Shown here piece after piece: positions 51,460 through 60,327 of a stretch of DNA of 64,000 nt. Below the pieces are notes generated by a model. The model was not told where the DNA came from. It saw only the letters and a program-made list of their open reading frames with translations, and searched no databases. This DNA comes from SIG480 sp045537045 (lineage in GTDB: Bacteria > Bacillota > Clostridia > Oscillospirales > JAAYXM01). The stretch spans positions 10,801 to 74,800 of the forward strand of contig JAZSOS010000011.1 of NCBI GenBank assembly GCA_045537045.1, written 5' to 3'. The stretch's first letter is position 1; every line of letters starts with the position of its first letter. The position numbers and the translations under genes are program-made.

Positions 51460-53166
51460 TTACTCGATATAGCGCGTTCCCTTATACGGCTCGATAACCG
51501 ACATAAACATGCTGTCAAGCGGATTCCCGTCCTTCGACTCGCGCTGGACGAACATATAGTCAAGCGTTGCCGGCATCATTGAGTTAGCCGGCTTTACCGG
51601 AACACGTCCGCCTGCAAAGGCAACCTCGTCCGGAACAAAGTCGTTAATCTGCGTAAGGCGGAGCTTTATTCCCTTGCTGTCCTTTATCGTTTTGCGGTAG
51701 TCCTTTATGTCAAACTCCACCGCAAAGCGGGTATCCTCCATAAATCTGTCGCGGCGCACCTTGTTAAGCCATGTGTATCCGCGCGGGAAATATGTATCAT
51801 AATAATACAAATTCTGCGTCCACGGGTCACGGTCTACCTCATTGAACAGATTCGGGTTTCCTTTTTCATCCGTCCACTTTTTTGTGGTATAATCCTGATA
51901 CGGTACATCTATTCCGTAGTATGTAACACCATCCGGACCTGTGTTGTGGGCATATGTACCCTTGTATTCTCCGTTTTCGTCAACTTGTTTACCGGAGAGA
52001 TACCTCCCGTTCTCGTCTCTTACGGTAGTGAAATCAATATTCTCTACCGGATATGCATCCTCTGCCTGACCGTGGAAGCTGAATGTGTGTTTCTGCCCGC
52101 CCTTTACACGGAAGAAATCAACTCCGTAGGAGATATTGTCGTCAACCTTTACGGAAACAAGCGTTCTGCGGTAAATATCCGTCGTCTGCGGATAATACGA
52201 TGTTGCATCGACGTCGATAAGCTTGACATAACCCGAATCGTCAAAGTGAAGCGGATTTGCATTTCCTGAGGGTTCCATCTTGGAATTCTTATGGTCAACA
52301 ACAACCGTGTTATGAGATAACGTTGCACTTACCCACTGCCAACGCTCAGGGTCTTTATCCGTCTTTCCCGGATATCCGAGGTCGGGCGAGAGGTTTAATC
52401 CGTATGCGTCAACACCTATATTGAGAACATCCGTATGCCCGTGACCCTCAGTTATTCCGAAATACATCCAGAAATCACGGAGATTGTTGATATCCGTTGC
52501 ATCACTTGCCGACCTGTAATTATTACCGTCGCGAAGTATCGCAAAGCCATATCCCGCCATCATTGCGCTCTTTTGCTCCGGATTTTTCTCCACAAGCGCT
52601 TCAATCTCATCCTGAACAACTTCCGGATCTTCATCGAATATTCCGTACTTTAACCCTTCTGTACTGAAACCGTTTCGCAGATAAATAAACTGAGCGAGGT
52701 CTTTTGCAAAAACGGTATTCTTCAGATTTTTAAAAGCATTTACAAAGGTGGAAAGTGATATGTTAAAATACGGTTCTGCCGTTGCGTTGTTGTCACCGAT
52801 GTTGGCGTACTGGTTATTTAGAGAAACCTTGTTCATATACGGCATAAACATTTTTGCAAACTTCGGATGCTCAAAAAGCGCAAGCTTTTCGTTTCCTTTA
52901 TAAGCCGTGAGATAATTCGAGATTGCGTTTACGATATGGCTCGCTTCAGCATATTCAAAGAAATTGTTTGTGTGGGTAAACTTCACATCACACATATGCA
53001 TAAGGGTAGCTCCCCAGCTTGGCGGTTGCATGGTGTACTTCGTCATTATACCGCCGACATCGTAGTTAATTGTAAAGTCCGGCTGGGTAGCATCTGCAGC
53101 CGATACTGCCGGCACAAATGCTGCCAGCATAGAAAGTGCAAGAATAATTGATAAAAGTTTTTTCAT
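51460..53166 (-). CDS. Secreted heparinase II/III-like polysaccharide lyase, shortened
   Basis: 568 aa from the MKKLL start (GGAGGAG upstream) with a signal peptide (LSIILALSMLAAFVPAVSA). The central beta-sandwich of heparinase II/III-type lyases is clear: GITEGHGHTDVLNIGVDAYG with the catalytic His region, and ATLSHNTVVVD. The usual large alpha/alpha toroid upstream is short, so an internal deletion is possible. At the C-terminus TAA interrupts the frame after GTRYIE; the same frame continues IDEVSVEGDVPENGMVRA until the palindrome at 51415, so the last domain is truncated by a nonsense codon and then by the fusion. Activity uncertain. Confidence 0.78.
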   Translation of the reverse strand: MKKLLSIILALSMLAAFVPAVSAADATQPDFTINYDVGGIMTKYTMQPPSWGATLMHMCDVKFTHTNNFFEYAEASHIVNAISNYLTAYKGNEKLALFEHPKFAKMFMPYMNKVSLNNQYANIGDNNATAEPYFNISLSTFVNAFKNLKNTVFAKDLAQFIYLRNGFSTEGLKYGIFDEDPEVVQDEIEALVEKNPEQKSAMMAGYGFAILRDGNNYRSASDATDINNLRDFWMYFGITEGHGHTDVLNIGVDAYGLNLSPDLGYPGKTDKDPERWQWVSATLSHNTVVVDHKNSKMEPSGNANPLHFDDSGYVKLIDVDATSYYPQTTDIYRRTLVSVKVDDNISYGVDFFRVKGGQKHTFSFHGQAEDAYPVENIDFTTVRDENGRYLSGKQVDENGEYKGTYAHNTGPDGVTYYGIDVPYQDYTTKKWTDEKGNPNLFNEVDRDPWTQNLYYYDTYFPRGYTWLNKVRRDRFMEDTRFAVEFDIKDYRKTIKDSKGIKLRLTQINDFVPDEVAFAGGRVPVKPANSMMPATLDYMFVQRESKDGNPLDSMFMSVIEPYKGTRYIE

Positions 53167-53227
53167 TTTCAATCTCCTCCAATGTTGGTTTTGTACTCCC
53201 ATTATAACGCAATAATTTCTCTCTTAG

Positions 53228-53292
53228 TTGCAAGAGTTTACATTTTTGTAAAATAAGAAAAAACATCCTTAAAAAATTCCAAGATTATACAT
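53228..53292 (+). promoter_or_regulatory. Candidate AraC operators, 53.2 kb
   Basis: TTGCAAGAGTTTACAT (53228-53243) and TTCCAAGATTATACAT (53277-53292), copies of the 51.1 kb motif, lie between the divergent heparinase-like and AraC genes. The first is just upstream of the lyase's TATAAT (53201-53206, minus strand), the usual activator position. Confidence 0.68.
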
Positions 53293-53308
53293 TTTCAGGC
53301 TTTTTCAC

Positions 53309-53337
53309 TTGAATTAAGCGAAAAATTGTCTTATACT
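53309..53337 (+). promoter_or_regulatory. Promoter of the frameshifted araC gene
   Basis: TTGAAT, 17 bases, TATACT, about 45 bases before the ATG at 53380, which is preceded by GAGGTGAG. Confidence 0.6.
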
Positions 53338-53379
53338 TTAATTATAATATGAAACTATATAAGCAAATGAGGTGAGCAT

Positions 53380-54344
53380 ATGACGAACAGCACAGAATTT
53401 AACGATATCCCGCAATTGCGCCTTACGGATTTTTCGTTTTCACGTTTTTACGGCCTTAAATTTCCGATAATGGTGACAAAGGAAATCTTTTCAAACCGCG
53501 TGCAAAATAAGCACCTTCACGATTTTGCCCATATTTGGTATTGCATTGACGGCAGCTACACCCACACTGTTGGAGAAAAAAGCTTTCACTGTGGCAAAGG
53601 CTCTGTTATTATCGTACCCCCGGGAACATCCCATGGTATATACCCGGATAAGGACACGGACATCACCATGCTGTCCGTCGATATCGCGTACAGTGCGTTT
53701 ATGGGTGTAAAACCCGGCGAGTTTGAAAACACGCTTTCTCATCTTCTTCTGCCATCCTTTTTAAACGATGAAAATTCCGGTATTCCGTACTTCTATCAGC
53801 TTTCCGAAAAATCGCAAAGCCGCGCTGATGCTCTGCTTTCCGACCTTACCGTTATCATTCCGCTGTATAATACAGATGATAAGAAAATTCTCAGCATGCT
53901 TGAGAGCTTCTTTACGCTTCCTGAATTTGAAATTCCCGAAGAGCGCAAAAAGCATTTCCGTGATGTGATTTTCTCAAGAATTTCCCCCATTCTCAAGTCC
54001 GTTCATTACCTGAATGAAAATTCGCCAAAAAACTGTACACAAAGGATTTGATGAAAATTTCGGTGCCGTGCCAGACGAATTTCTGTATGTTTTTCAAAAA
54101 GCTTATGGGCATGTCTGCGTCAATTTATCTCCAGCGCCTGCGCGTTGCACGGGCAATGTTCTTCCTTGCGCACACCAATTACAGCATCCACTATATTTCA
54201 GACTACTGCGGCTTTAACTCTCCTTCGCATATGATTTACTGCTTTAAAAAGCACGCTCATACCGTGCCGAAGGATTCGCGAAACACGTTTATAAAATACT
54301 TAAACGCCTTTCCCGAAAAAAGCCACAGAGTTTCGCTTGACTAA
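53380..54344 (+). pseudogene. AraC-family regulator split by a one-base frameshift
   Basis: The first frame (53380-54051) encodes an N-terminal cupin (DFAHIWYCIDGSYTHTVGEK, PPGTSHGI) and a linker, then ends NCTQRI. The second frame (to 54344) supplies the missing helix-turn-helix half (YLQRLRVARAMFFLAHT, ISDYCGFNSPSHMIYCFKKH). Adding one A to the A6 run near 54037-54042 joins them as SPKKLYTKDLMKISV. Either the gene is broken, or the base is a sequencing loss, or RNA slippage restores it; A6 is short for slippage. It is the local candidate for binding the TTGCAAGA motifs. Confidence 0.85.
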
Positions 54345-54365
54345 GAATAATTTCACTTCAAATAT

Positions 54366-54405
54366 AACGCATCCGCCCGGGAAATCCCGGGCGGATGTTA
54401 TTTTT
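54366..54405. terminator. Bidirectional terminator between araC and the dehydratase gene
   Basis: ATCCGCCCGGGA and TCCCGGGCGGAT form a GC-rich stem with a short loop and T/A runs on both sides, between convergent genes. Confidence 0.88.
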
Positions 54406-55519
54406 AATAGGGTTTGTAAATCGGAACAGGCCATGACCATTCGAGGTCCATACCAAATCCGGGCTTTTCCGGAATGGTGAGTATGCCGTTTGAGAACTCA
54501 TATCCTGTTTCGTCGTAACATTCGATATAATCCTCCGGTACGCCTTCAATTGTCGGAACAACACCGGGGAATGCTGCGGCAAGGTGAGCAGTAACATTTA
54601 CCTTAGCTTTTACGCCCCACGCGTGCGGAGAACACATAATCTTCGTGCCCCGACATTCACTCATAACCTTTCTGAACTGGGTGAATCCAAATCCTACCGG
54701 GTCAGGAAGAAGAACATCAAGTGCGCCGCGCTTTGCAAGGTCGATGATATGGTCGGTGTTGTATTCAAACTCACCGTCTGCAAGGAGAGTGTTCGGGCTT
54801 TCCTTGGCAAGATATTCCTTAAAGCGCATGCAATCGTCATAATTTTCGGGGAACGGCTCTTCAAACCAGAAGATATCGCAATCCTTAATCATTTCCATCA
54901 TCTCAATCGCGGTCGGGACATCCATCATATCGTTTGCATCTACCATGATGCGAGCATTGGGATATTCCTTGCGGATGGCGTGGATAATATCGGAATCGCG
55001 CTTCATGCCCTCATCGCGCTGCATCCATTTTCCGCCTCTGCCTATTTTTACCTTATAGTCAACATATCCGCGCTTTGCGTCGTCACGGACGTCCTTCATA
55101 ACAGCTTCAACGCCCATATCACCATTCTCGGTGAGATCGCTCTGATAAATTGCGCCGTCATATACAAACGCCTTCATATCGGTATCAGGATTTATCATTT
55201 TTGCAACCGGAATACCGAGGATTTTGCCTGCAAGGTCGTGAAGAGCCATATCCGCGCCTGCAAACGCCGGGTGGACAATGCCCTTTTCGGGCGTGAAAAG
55301 GTCTGAAAGCTTTGTTCCCTCAAAGAGAAGCTTCATCGTTGTATCCGGAACGCCGATTCCCCAGCCGGTATAGCCGGTGTCGGTAGTTATTATGCAGATT
55401 TTTGTTGAGTAGCCGTAGCCGTGAACAGGGCTTTTGCCGTTTCTGCCGATAAGACGCGGCCACATATTGCGTATTACACCGCACTTAATTTCTTTAATTC
55501 TGTGTTCTGATAATGGCAT
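54404..55519 (-). CDS. Enolase-superfamily sugar-acid dehydratase (mandelate racemase type)
   Basis: 371 aa. The barrel carries the catalytic K-x-K (YKVKIGRGG), metal ligands in VDANDMMD, FEEPFPEN and LADGE, and the late SPHAWG His strip. This set fits acid-sugar dehydratases such as those for gluconate, galactarate or uronate-derived acids. Substrate not decidable by eye. It follows the solute-binding protein gene after 29 bases, so uptake and dehydration of a sugar acid are probably linked. Confidence 0.87.
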   Translation of the reverse strand: MPLSEHRIKEIKCGVIRNMWPRLIGRNGKSPVHGYGYSTKICIITTDTGYTGWGIGVPDTTMKLLFEGTKLSDLFTPEKGIVHPAFAGADMALHDLAGKILGIPVAKMINPDTDMKAFVYDGAIYQSDLTENGDMGVEAVMKDVRDDAKRGYVDYKVKIGRGGKWMQRDEGMKRDSDIIHAIRKEYPNARIMVDANDMMDVPTAIEMMEMIKDCDIFWFEEPFPENYDDCMRFKEYLAKESPNTLLADGEFEYNTDHIIDLAKRGALDVLLPDPVGFGFTQFRKVMSECRGTKIMCSPHAWGVKAKVNVTAHLAAAFPGVVPTIEGVPEDYIECYDETGYEFSNGILTIPEKPGFGMDLEWSWPVPIYKPY

Positions 55520-55548
55520 AGCTGTTTTCTCCTTGTTTTTATGCTAAA

Positions 55549-56856
55549 TTAATTTTTAACCCTTGAATATGCGCTGTCATAAACCTTAAGCAGTTCATCA
55601 ACGCCCATTTTGTCAATCTCGCTCTTGAACTCATCAAACTTTGAGAGTGGCTCCTGACCGAGAATGAACTTAGTTACCATTTCGGCAGTGTATGAGTTTA
55701 TTGCGGAATAAAGCTCCTCTTTCTTTTTTGCTTCTTCCTCGTTAAATGCAAGGTTTATAACCGGGTTTGCATACGGAAGAAGCGCTTCCATTGCAACATC
55801 GCGCGTTGCAGCAAGCTCTTCAGACTCCGTTGAGGCAACCGCCTCCGGATCCATGCGAAGGAATGCACCGTAGGTCGAGAAGCCATAAAGCGTCTGCACC
55901 TGACCGCCCTTTTCGCCAAGGATATACTGCTTCTTTCCGTCAACTATCTCAAAGGTTTCGCCTTCTTTTCCCCATGAAACAAGCTCAATTGCCTCATCGG
56001 TATAGAACCAGTCGAGGAAACGCGCGGCATTTTTTATCCCCTCATCCTTGAAGATATTGCATATTACATATCCGCAGGGGTCGATGTTATAGCGGTTTAC
56101 CTTTGCAACGCCGGTCTCCGCATTTGCTACCGGCGGCTTCATTGCCTGAAGGTTAAATTCAATCCCTTCGCGCTGTGCAATGCTGTTAAAGAAGTCAATT
56201 CTCGTCTGGAATTCAGGGAGAATAAAACCGCGGTTTGTGGAAACAAGCTCCTGCCAGCTTGTTGTGTCGATTGTAATAAAGTTCGGCATAAGAAGCTGTT
56301 CGTCAAACGTTTCCGGCACCTTAAGATTATGCTTTTCAAAGATATCCTTGCGATAGAGCCATGAGCGGACGTTCTCCGATGCTTCACGCCCCGTTACCGG
56401 AGTGTAATAAACCTTTCCGTCGTAGCTTTTTCTTACGTTAACGATATTTTCATACTGCTCGTCCGTAAGAGAATCAACCCATGCGTTGTAGTTGGGCATA
56501 TGCTCCGTCATATCGTCAAGAGCGATAACCGCACCCTGCGGAACGTATTTATCGGATTCCGGCTTATATGTAAATGCCATAACGTCCGGCAAAAGCTCGG
56601 GACTTGAAAACATAAGCGATAATTTGGTTGCTGCATCGCTGCCGGGCAGTGATGTAACCTCGAGATCCATTCCTGTACCCTCGCGGATATATTCCCATAC
56701 CTTCCAGTTTTCCTGATACGGCCAGCTTACGTGGGACGGAATGGTCACCTTTACAAGCGCTTTTTCGCCTGTACCCGCATTACTTCCCGTGCCGCACGCA
56801 CAAAGCGCTAAAACCATAACCGCAGCAAGAACAAGTGCAATAATTCTTTTCTTCAT
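55549..56856 (-). CDS. ABC transporter solute-binding lipoprotein, short form
   Basis: 435 aa with lipoprotein signal IIALVLAAVMVLALCAC (lipobox Cys at about residue 21). The family-1 sugar-binding style of Firmicutes LplA/YtcQ proteins is recognisable (QENWKVWEYIREGTGMDLEV at the start, AARFLDWFYTDEAIELVSWG later). LplA-type proteins are commonly over 500 aa, and the text jumps from PETFDEQL directly to a segment normally found about 90 residues later, suggesting an internal deletion. No ABC permease or ATPase genes are in the window, so it may use distant partners or be non-functional. Confidence 0.8.
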   Translation of the reverse strand: MKKRIIALVLAAVMVLALCACGTGSNAGTGEKALVKVTIPSHVSWPYQENWKVWEYIREGTGMDLEVTSLPGSDAATKLSLMFSSPELLPDVMAFTYKPESDKYVPQGAVIALDDMTEHMPNYNAWVDSLTDEQYENIVNVRKSYDGKVYYTPVTGREASENVRSWLYRKDIFEKHNLKVPETFDEQLLMPNFITIDTTSWQELVSTNRGFILPEFQTRIDFFNSIAQREGIEFNLQAMKPPVANAETGVAKVNRYNIDPCGYVICNIFKDEGIKNAARFLDWFYTDEAIELVSWGKEGETFEIVDGKKQYILGEKGGQVQTLYGFSTYGAFLRMDPEAVASTESEELAATRDVAMEALLPYANPVINLAFNEEEAKKKEELYSAINSYTAEMVTKFILGQEPLSKFDEFKSEIDKMGVDELLKVYDSAYSRVKN

Positions 56857-56950
56857 TTTTCTGCAACTCCTTTAAAATAGATTTTACAGTAGGGTGCTTT
56901 AGCATCCCCTGACTCTTGATTTTATACTACCACAACAAAACCCGTTTTTG

Positions 56951-57019
56951 TTGCAAGGTTTTACATTTTTATTAAAAGTTTTTCATTGCTGTAACTGCAA
57001 AATTTGAAAACTCTTGCAA
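56951..57019. promoter_or_regulatory. Candidate AraC operators, 56.9 kb
   Basis: TTGCAAGGTTTTACAT on the plus strand (56951-56966) and TTGCAAGAGTTTTCAA on the minus strand (57004-57019) lie between the divergent solute-binding-protein and M20 peptidase genes. They match the motif at 51.1 and 53.2 kb at most positions. Confidence 0.6.
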
Positions 57020-57079
57020 TTCTTGGATTGAAATTTATATTATAATAAAGAAAAAAGCATCTGAAAGGACAGATATCTT

Positions 57080-58336
57080 GTGAAAGAACGTATTTGTGAA
57101 ATGATAGAAGAGAGAAAAGATGAACTTTTCTCTCTTCTCGGTGAGCTTATAAAAATAAATTCCGAAAACTTTGCATATTACGGCAACGAGGAAGAATGCG
57201 CACGTTATGTAAAGAAATATTGCGATGACCTTGGAATCCCCGCTGATATGTTCTCACCGCTTGAGATTGAAAACTTTGAAAACCATCCGGACTACTGGCC
57301 CGGAAGATCACTGGAGAATCGCCACAGCGTTGTTGCTACACTTCCGGGATATGAGAACAAGAACGGTCTTATGCTCATGGCTCACATTGACACCGTAGAG
57401 ATAGGCGATCCCGCAAACTGGAGCGTTCCGCCTCTTTCCGGAGAAATAAAGGACGGCAGAATCTACGGCAGAGGGGCATCTGATGACAAATACGGCGTTG
57501 CCGCCGCGCTCTTTATAATGAAGCTTCTAAAGGAAGCCGGCGTTGTTCTGAAGGAAAATCTGCTTTTCTCTGCATACTCTGATGAAGAAGCCGGCGGCTC
57601 TCACGGTGCGCTCTCGTCAGTTCTTAAGTCCCCCTGCGACCACATACTCAACATGGACGGTGAGCACGACCAGATATGGCACTGTGCAACGGGCGGTCAA
57701 GAAGTAAAGTATCTCTATCACACAGAGAATGTTGTTGACAGCTCGGAGCTTTGTGCGCGGGCAATCCCGGTTGTTATGGATATTTTAAAGGAGTTTAAGC
57801 AAAACAGATTTGCAGAGCTTAGCAATAACAAATATTATAACGGAACTGTTATCCCTGAAAGTTCCATGCTCTATATGGGTGTCCGCGCGGGTTCTAACGG
57901 CACGGACTTAAACCGCGGCGAAATTCACTTTATATACTATACCGACAAAACCGAAAAGGAAATCTATTCCGAATTTGCTGAACTTGAAAAAAAGCTTTCG
58001 GAAGCTTTGAAGCCACTTGGGATTATTGGTGACGGCTTTGTCCCATACACACGTTTCTTCCATTATGTGTTCTGCGAACCGGATGCACCGGATATACAGA
58101 AGCTTCTTTCCGCGGCGCGGGAAGTTAACGCAAAAGAACCCATAGTCTGCGGCTCGTGCCTTTCAGACCTTTCCGTTATTTCAAAATACGGAAGCAACAA
58201 GGCATTTACATTCGGCGCAGCACGTACATTCCTTGAGGAAGGCGGCGCCCATCAGCCGGATGAGTTTATCGAATGTGATAAGCTTCTTGAATTCACAAAA
58301 ACGGTTGCGGTGTATATTCTTAATATGTTATACTAA
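57080..58336 (+). CDS. M20-family metallopeptidase/deacetylase
   Basis: 418 aa. Di-zinc motifs are present: MAHIDTVE (first His/Asp), GRGASDDKYG (bridging Asp), SDEEAGGSHG (general base Glu pair) and a late His in GGAHQPDE. The order matches dipeptidases and acyl-amino-acid deacylases such as PepV/ArgE-like enzymes. Starts at a GTG behind AAAGGA. It shares an intergenic region and the operator motif with the solute-binding protein gene, so it may belong to the same regulon; substrate unknown. Confidence 0.87.
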   Translation: MKERICEMIEERKDELFSLLGELIKINSENFAYYGNEEECARYVKKYCDDLGIPADMFSPLEIENFENHPDYWPGRSLENRHSVVATLPGYENKNGLMLMAHIDTVEIGDPANWSVPPLSGEIKDGRIYGRGASDDKYGVAAALFIMKLLKEAGVVLKENLLFSAYSDEEAGGSHGALSSVLKSPCDHILNMDGEHDQIWHCATGGQEVKYLYHTENVVDSSELCARAIPVVMDILKEFKQNRFAELSNNKYYNGTVIPESSMLYMGVRAGSNGTDLNRGEIHFIYYTDKTEKEIYSEFAELEKKLSEALKPLGIIGDGFVPYTRFFHYVFCEPDAPDIQKLLSAAREVNAKEPIVCGSCLSDLSVISKYGSNKAFTFGAARTFLEEGGAHQPDEFIECDKLLEFTKTVAVYILNMLY

Positions 58337-58368
58337 AACCAACATTCATATAAAGGAAGATGTTTACG

Positions 58369-59214
58369 GTGGATTTTGAAAAATATTTTGAAGAAACAGG
58401 TTTGAGGGAAGAAGGCAGAGAAAGCTTTCGCATGCTGCATAAAAAAATGAGCAAGGCGGATTTTTCGGCAAGCTATGATGCGTACAAGGAAGGCGATGAG
58501 GCGTTTTCTGCTTTTATTTCAGACTATGCCGCGCGCGAAAACATTCCGGTCGAGGTTGTAAATCTTTACCTCTACATTCGCTTCAGTGAATTTACATATG
58601 AAAAATACAAAAAACGCGGTATACCGGATGATATTTTCTACCTGACGATGAGCGATTTTCCCGTCACCTGCCGCCAGAATGTAGACAAAGGCGGCGTATA
58701 CGGAATAACGCAGCTGCCGGAACGGCCGTGGCTTCGCCTACACCTCGACGGTATGCTCTACCGCCTGGGCAGGCTGCAGTTTGAGCTTATTGAAAGTGAC
58801 CGCACGCTCTCTCTCCATGGAAAAACGCTGAAAAAGGGCGAGCGTTGCATCAACGTACACATCGCAAGATACGAGCCGCTTGATGAGGGTGAATGCGAAA
58901 AATCATATGCGCTCGCAAAAGAATTTTTCAAAAAGTATTACGGCATCGAAACCTGCTTCTTTTTCTGCCATTCATGGCTTCTTCATCCGTGGCTTTGTGA
59001 AGTTCTTCCCGAAACCTCATCAATAATCCGCTTCCAAAACAAGTTTGAAATCGCGGAGACCGAAGAAAACACGGACGACGTTATAAGCTATGTTTTTATG
59101 AATAAATGCGAGAATATCGAGGATTATCCTGAAAACAGCACGCTTCAGAGAGCGCTTAAAAAGTATCTTAGAGAAAAGCGCCCTGTCGGAATGGCAATGG
59201 GAATACGGCTGTAA
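58369..59214 (+). CDS. Acyltransferase-domain protein (NAT_N / GNAT_C type)
   Basis: About 281 aa. N-terminal helical domain (about 1-115) and C-terminal GNAT-like domain (about 120-281) with INVHIARYEPLDEGECEKSY and FFFCHSWLLHPWLCEVLPE, typical of this uncharacterised Firmicutes pair of domains. A GTG at 58369 has AAGGAAG nine bases upstream; the ATG at 58360 directly abuts that RBS and is unlikely. 32 bases after the M20 gene and cotranscribed. Function unknown. Confidence 0.75.
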   Translation: MDFEKYFEETGLREEGRESFRMLHKKMSKADFSASYDAYKEGDEAFSAFISDYAARENIPVEVVNLYLYIRFSEFTYEKYKKRGIPDDIFYLTMSDFPVTCRQNVDKGGVYGITQLPERPWLRLHLDGMLYRLGRLQFELIESDRTLSLHGKTLKKGERCINVHIARYEPLDEGECEKSYALAKEFFKKYYGIETCFFFCHSWLLHPWLCEVLPETSSIIRFQNKFEIAETEENTDDVISYVFMNKCENIEDYPENSTLQRALKKYLREKRPVGMAMGIRL

Positions 59215-59220
59215 AAGTGG

Positions 59221-59275
59221 ATCTCCATCTAAAATGATGAACTGCACCAATTTGTGCAGTTCATCATGGAGATAT
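59221..59275. terminator. Long palindromic terminator
   Basis: ATGATGAACTGCAC and GTGCAGTTCATCAT are perfect arms around a six-base loop, flanked by a further ATCTCCAT/ATGGAGAT pair, with a T-run just beyond. Lies between convergent genes. Confidence 0.85.
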
Positions 59276-59289
59276 GTTTCCTTTTTTTC

Positions 59290-60261
59290 TTAGTTCTGCC
59301 ATAAGATGTCGCTTTTCGTGAGCATAGGATAGGTAATAACCTTATCTCCGTTTAAATCCTCCTTGTGCATATCCACGGCAACTGGGCGGCTGTTTGCGTG
59401 CGTTGTGTAGTAATATATCCCGCGTGAGGCGTTGCAACAGCCTGAATACAGCGTATACTCAATCTCATTTTTATCTGTATACGTCACGCCGAATGGCTGA
59501 GCCGTATTTTGCAGAATATGAAAAAAGCGGCTTACGTTTTCTTCACCGTTCCCGCGCGTGGTATTGAATTTCACAAACGTTGCCCTTACAAACCTTGATG
59601 CGGACGACATATCTCCCGGAAGGCCTATTGCGCCCATCCCCAGGCTATACGGCGAAAGACCAAGTGCATCAGAGAACCTGTTTTGCGGGATTTTTGTCGT
59701 GAGATTCATGTAATTTACGATATTGTGCATATGGAATTCAAACGGCGGGTTGTTCGTCAGTACACCCGCCGGATTTTCATATATTTTAAGCCCCTCGGTG
59801 GTCGGCTCAAGCGTGAGCGCGCGGTGCTTATCTGCAAGAAGCCAGTGCAATGGCGTAAGCGGAAAAACGTCATCAAACGCCTCATTCCATATGTTGATAT
59901 CGCTAAGTTCACACACCGCTTCATCAACAGATGCAAACTGCCCTAAAACCCACGGGATAAGCTCAAAAGGCGTTATATTGTTCCTTTCCGCGCAAAATTC
60001 GCCGTAAAAAGCATTGTCCAGAAAATTAAGTCCCGCCAGACACAGCCCCTTTTCATTTACGGCATCATAATACAGCGGATATCCGCCCGACATGGCTGCA
60101 ACTCCAATTATCGCGTGATGCCGCTTTATCTTTTCGCCGTTTCTAAATGAAAACGAATAGTTTCTCGGAGTTGTTGCAATGCATTCGCCAAAACCGCGCA
60201 CAACATCGAGATTTCTCCCGAAGTAAAAGTCATCCGCGTTGTATGTTATCGCAGTACACAT
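59290..60261 (-). CDS. Choloylglycine hydrolase family (bile salt hydrolase/penicillin acylase type)
   Basis: 323 aa from the ATG that places the nucleophile as Cys2 (MCTAI); an in-frame start 60 bases earlier would bury it. Ntn-hydrolase signatures of BSH/PVA are clear: FYFGRNLD (Arg/Asp near 16-19), NEKGLCLAGLNF, PAGVLTNNPPFEFH (Asn) and GLPGDMSSASRFVRA (Arg). Cytoplasmic; hydrolyses an amide such as conjugated bile acids or N-acyl side chains. BSH is favoured by the gut-type context, but penicillin V acylase or N-acyl-homoserine acylase activity cannot be ruled out. Confidence 0.88.
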   Translation of the reverse strand: MCTAITYNADDFYFGRNLDVVRGFGECIATTPRNYSFSFRNGEKIKRHHAIIGVAAMSGGYPLYYDAVNEKGLCLAGLNFLDNAFYGEFCAERNNITPFELIPWVLGQFASVDEAVCELSDINIWNEAFDDVFPLTPLHWLLADKHRALTLEPTTEGLKIYENPAGVLTNNPPFEFHMHNIVNYMNLTTKIPQNRFSDALGLSPYSLGMGAIGLPGDMSSASRFVRATFVKFNTTRGNGEENVSRFFHILQNTAQPFGVTYTDKNEIEYTLYSGCCNASRGIYYYTTHANSRPVAVDMHKEDLNGDKVITYPMLTKSDILWQN

Positions 60262-60327
60262 AAATTCCATCCCATTCCTTTTCTTCTTATTATGCGAATT
60301 TTCGGACGCGAATATCCGCAAATTGTA

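Noticed and set aside
51416..51582. C-terminal half of the open frame that continues the pectate-lyase-like start
   Set aside because: Beyond the palindrome it is antisense to the heparinase-like gene and has no family resemblance.
54030..54060. Programmed ribosomal frameshifting in araC
   Set aside because: No suitable slippery heptamer with a downstream structure is apparent and A6 is short; simple mutation or sequencing loss is more likely.
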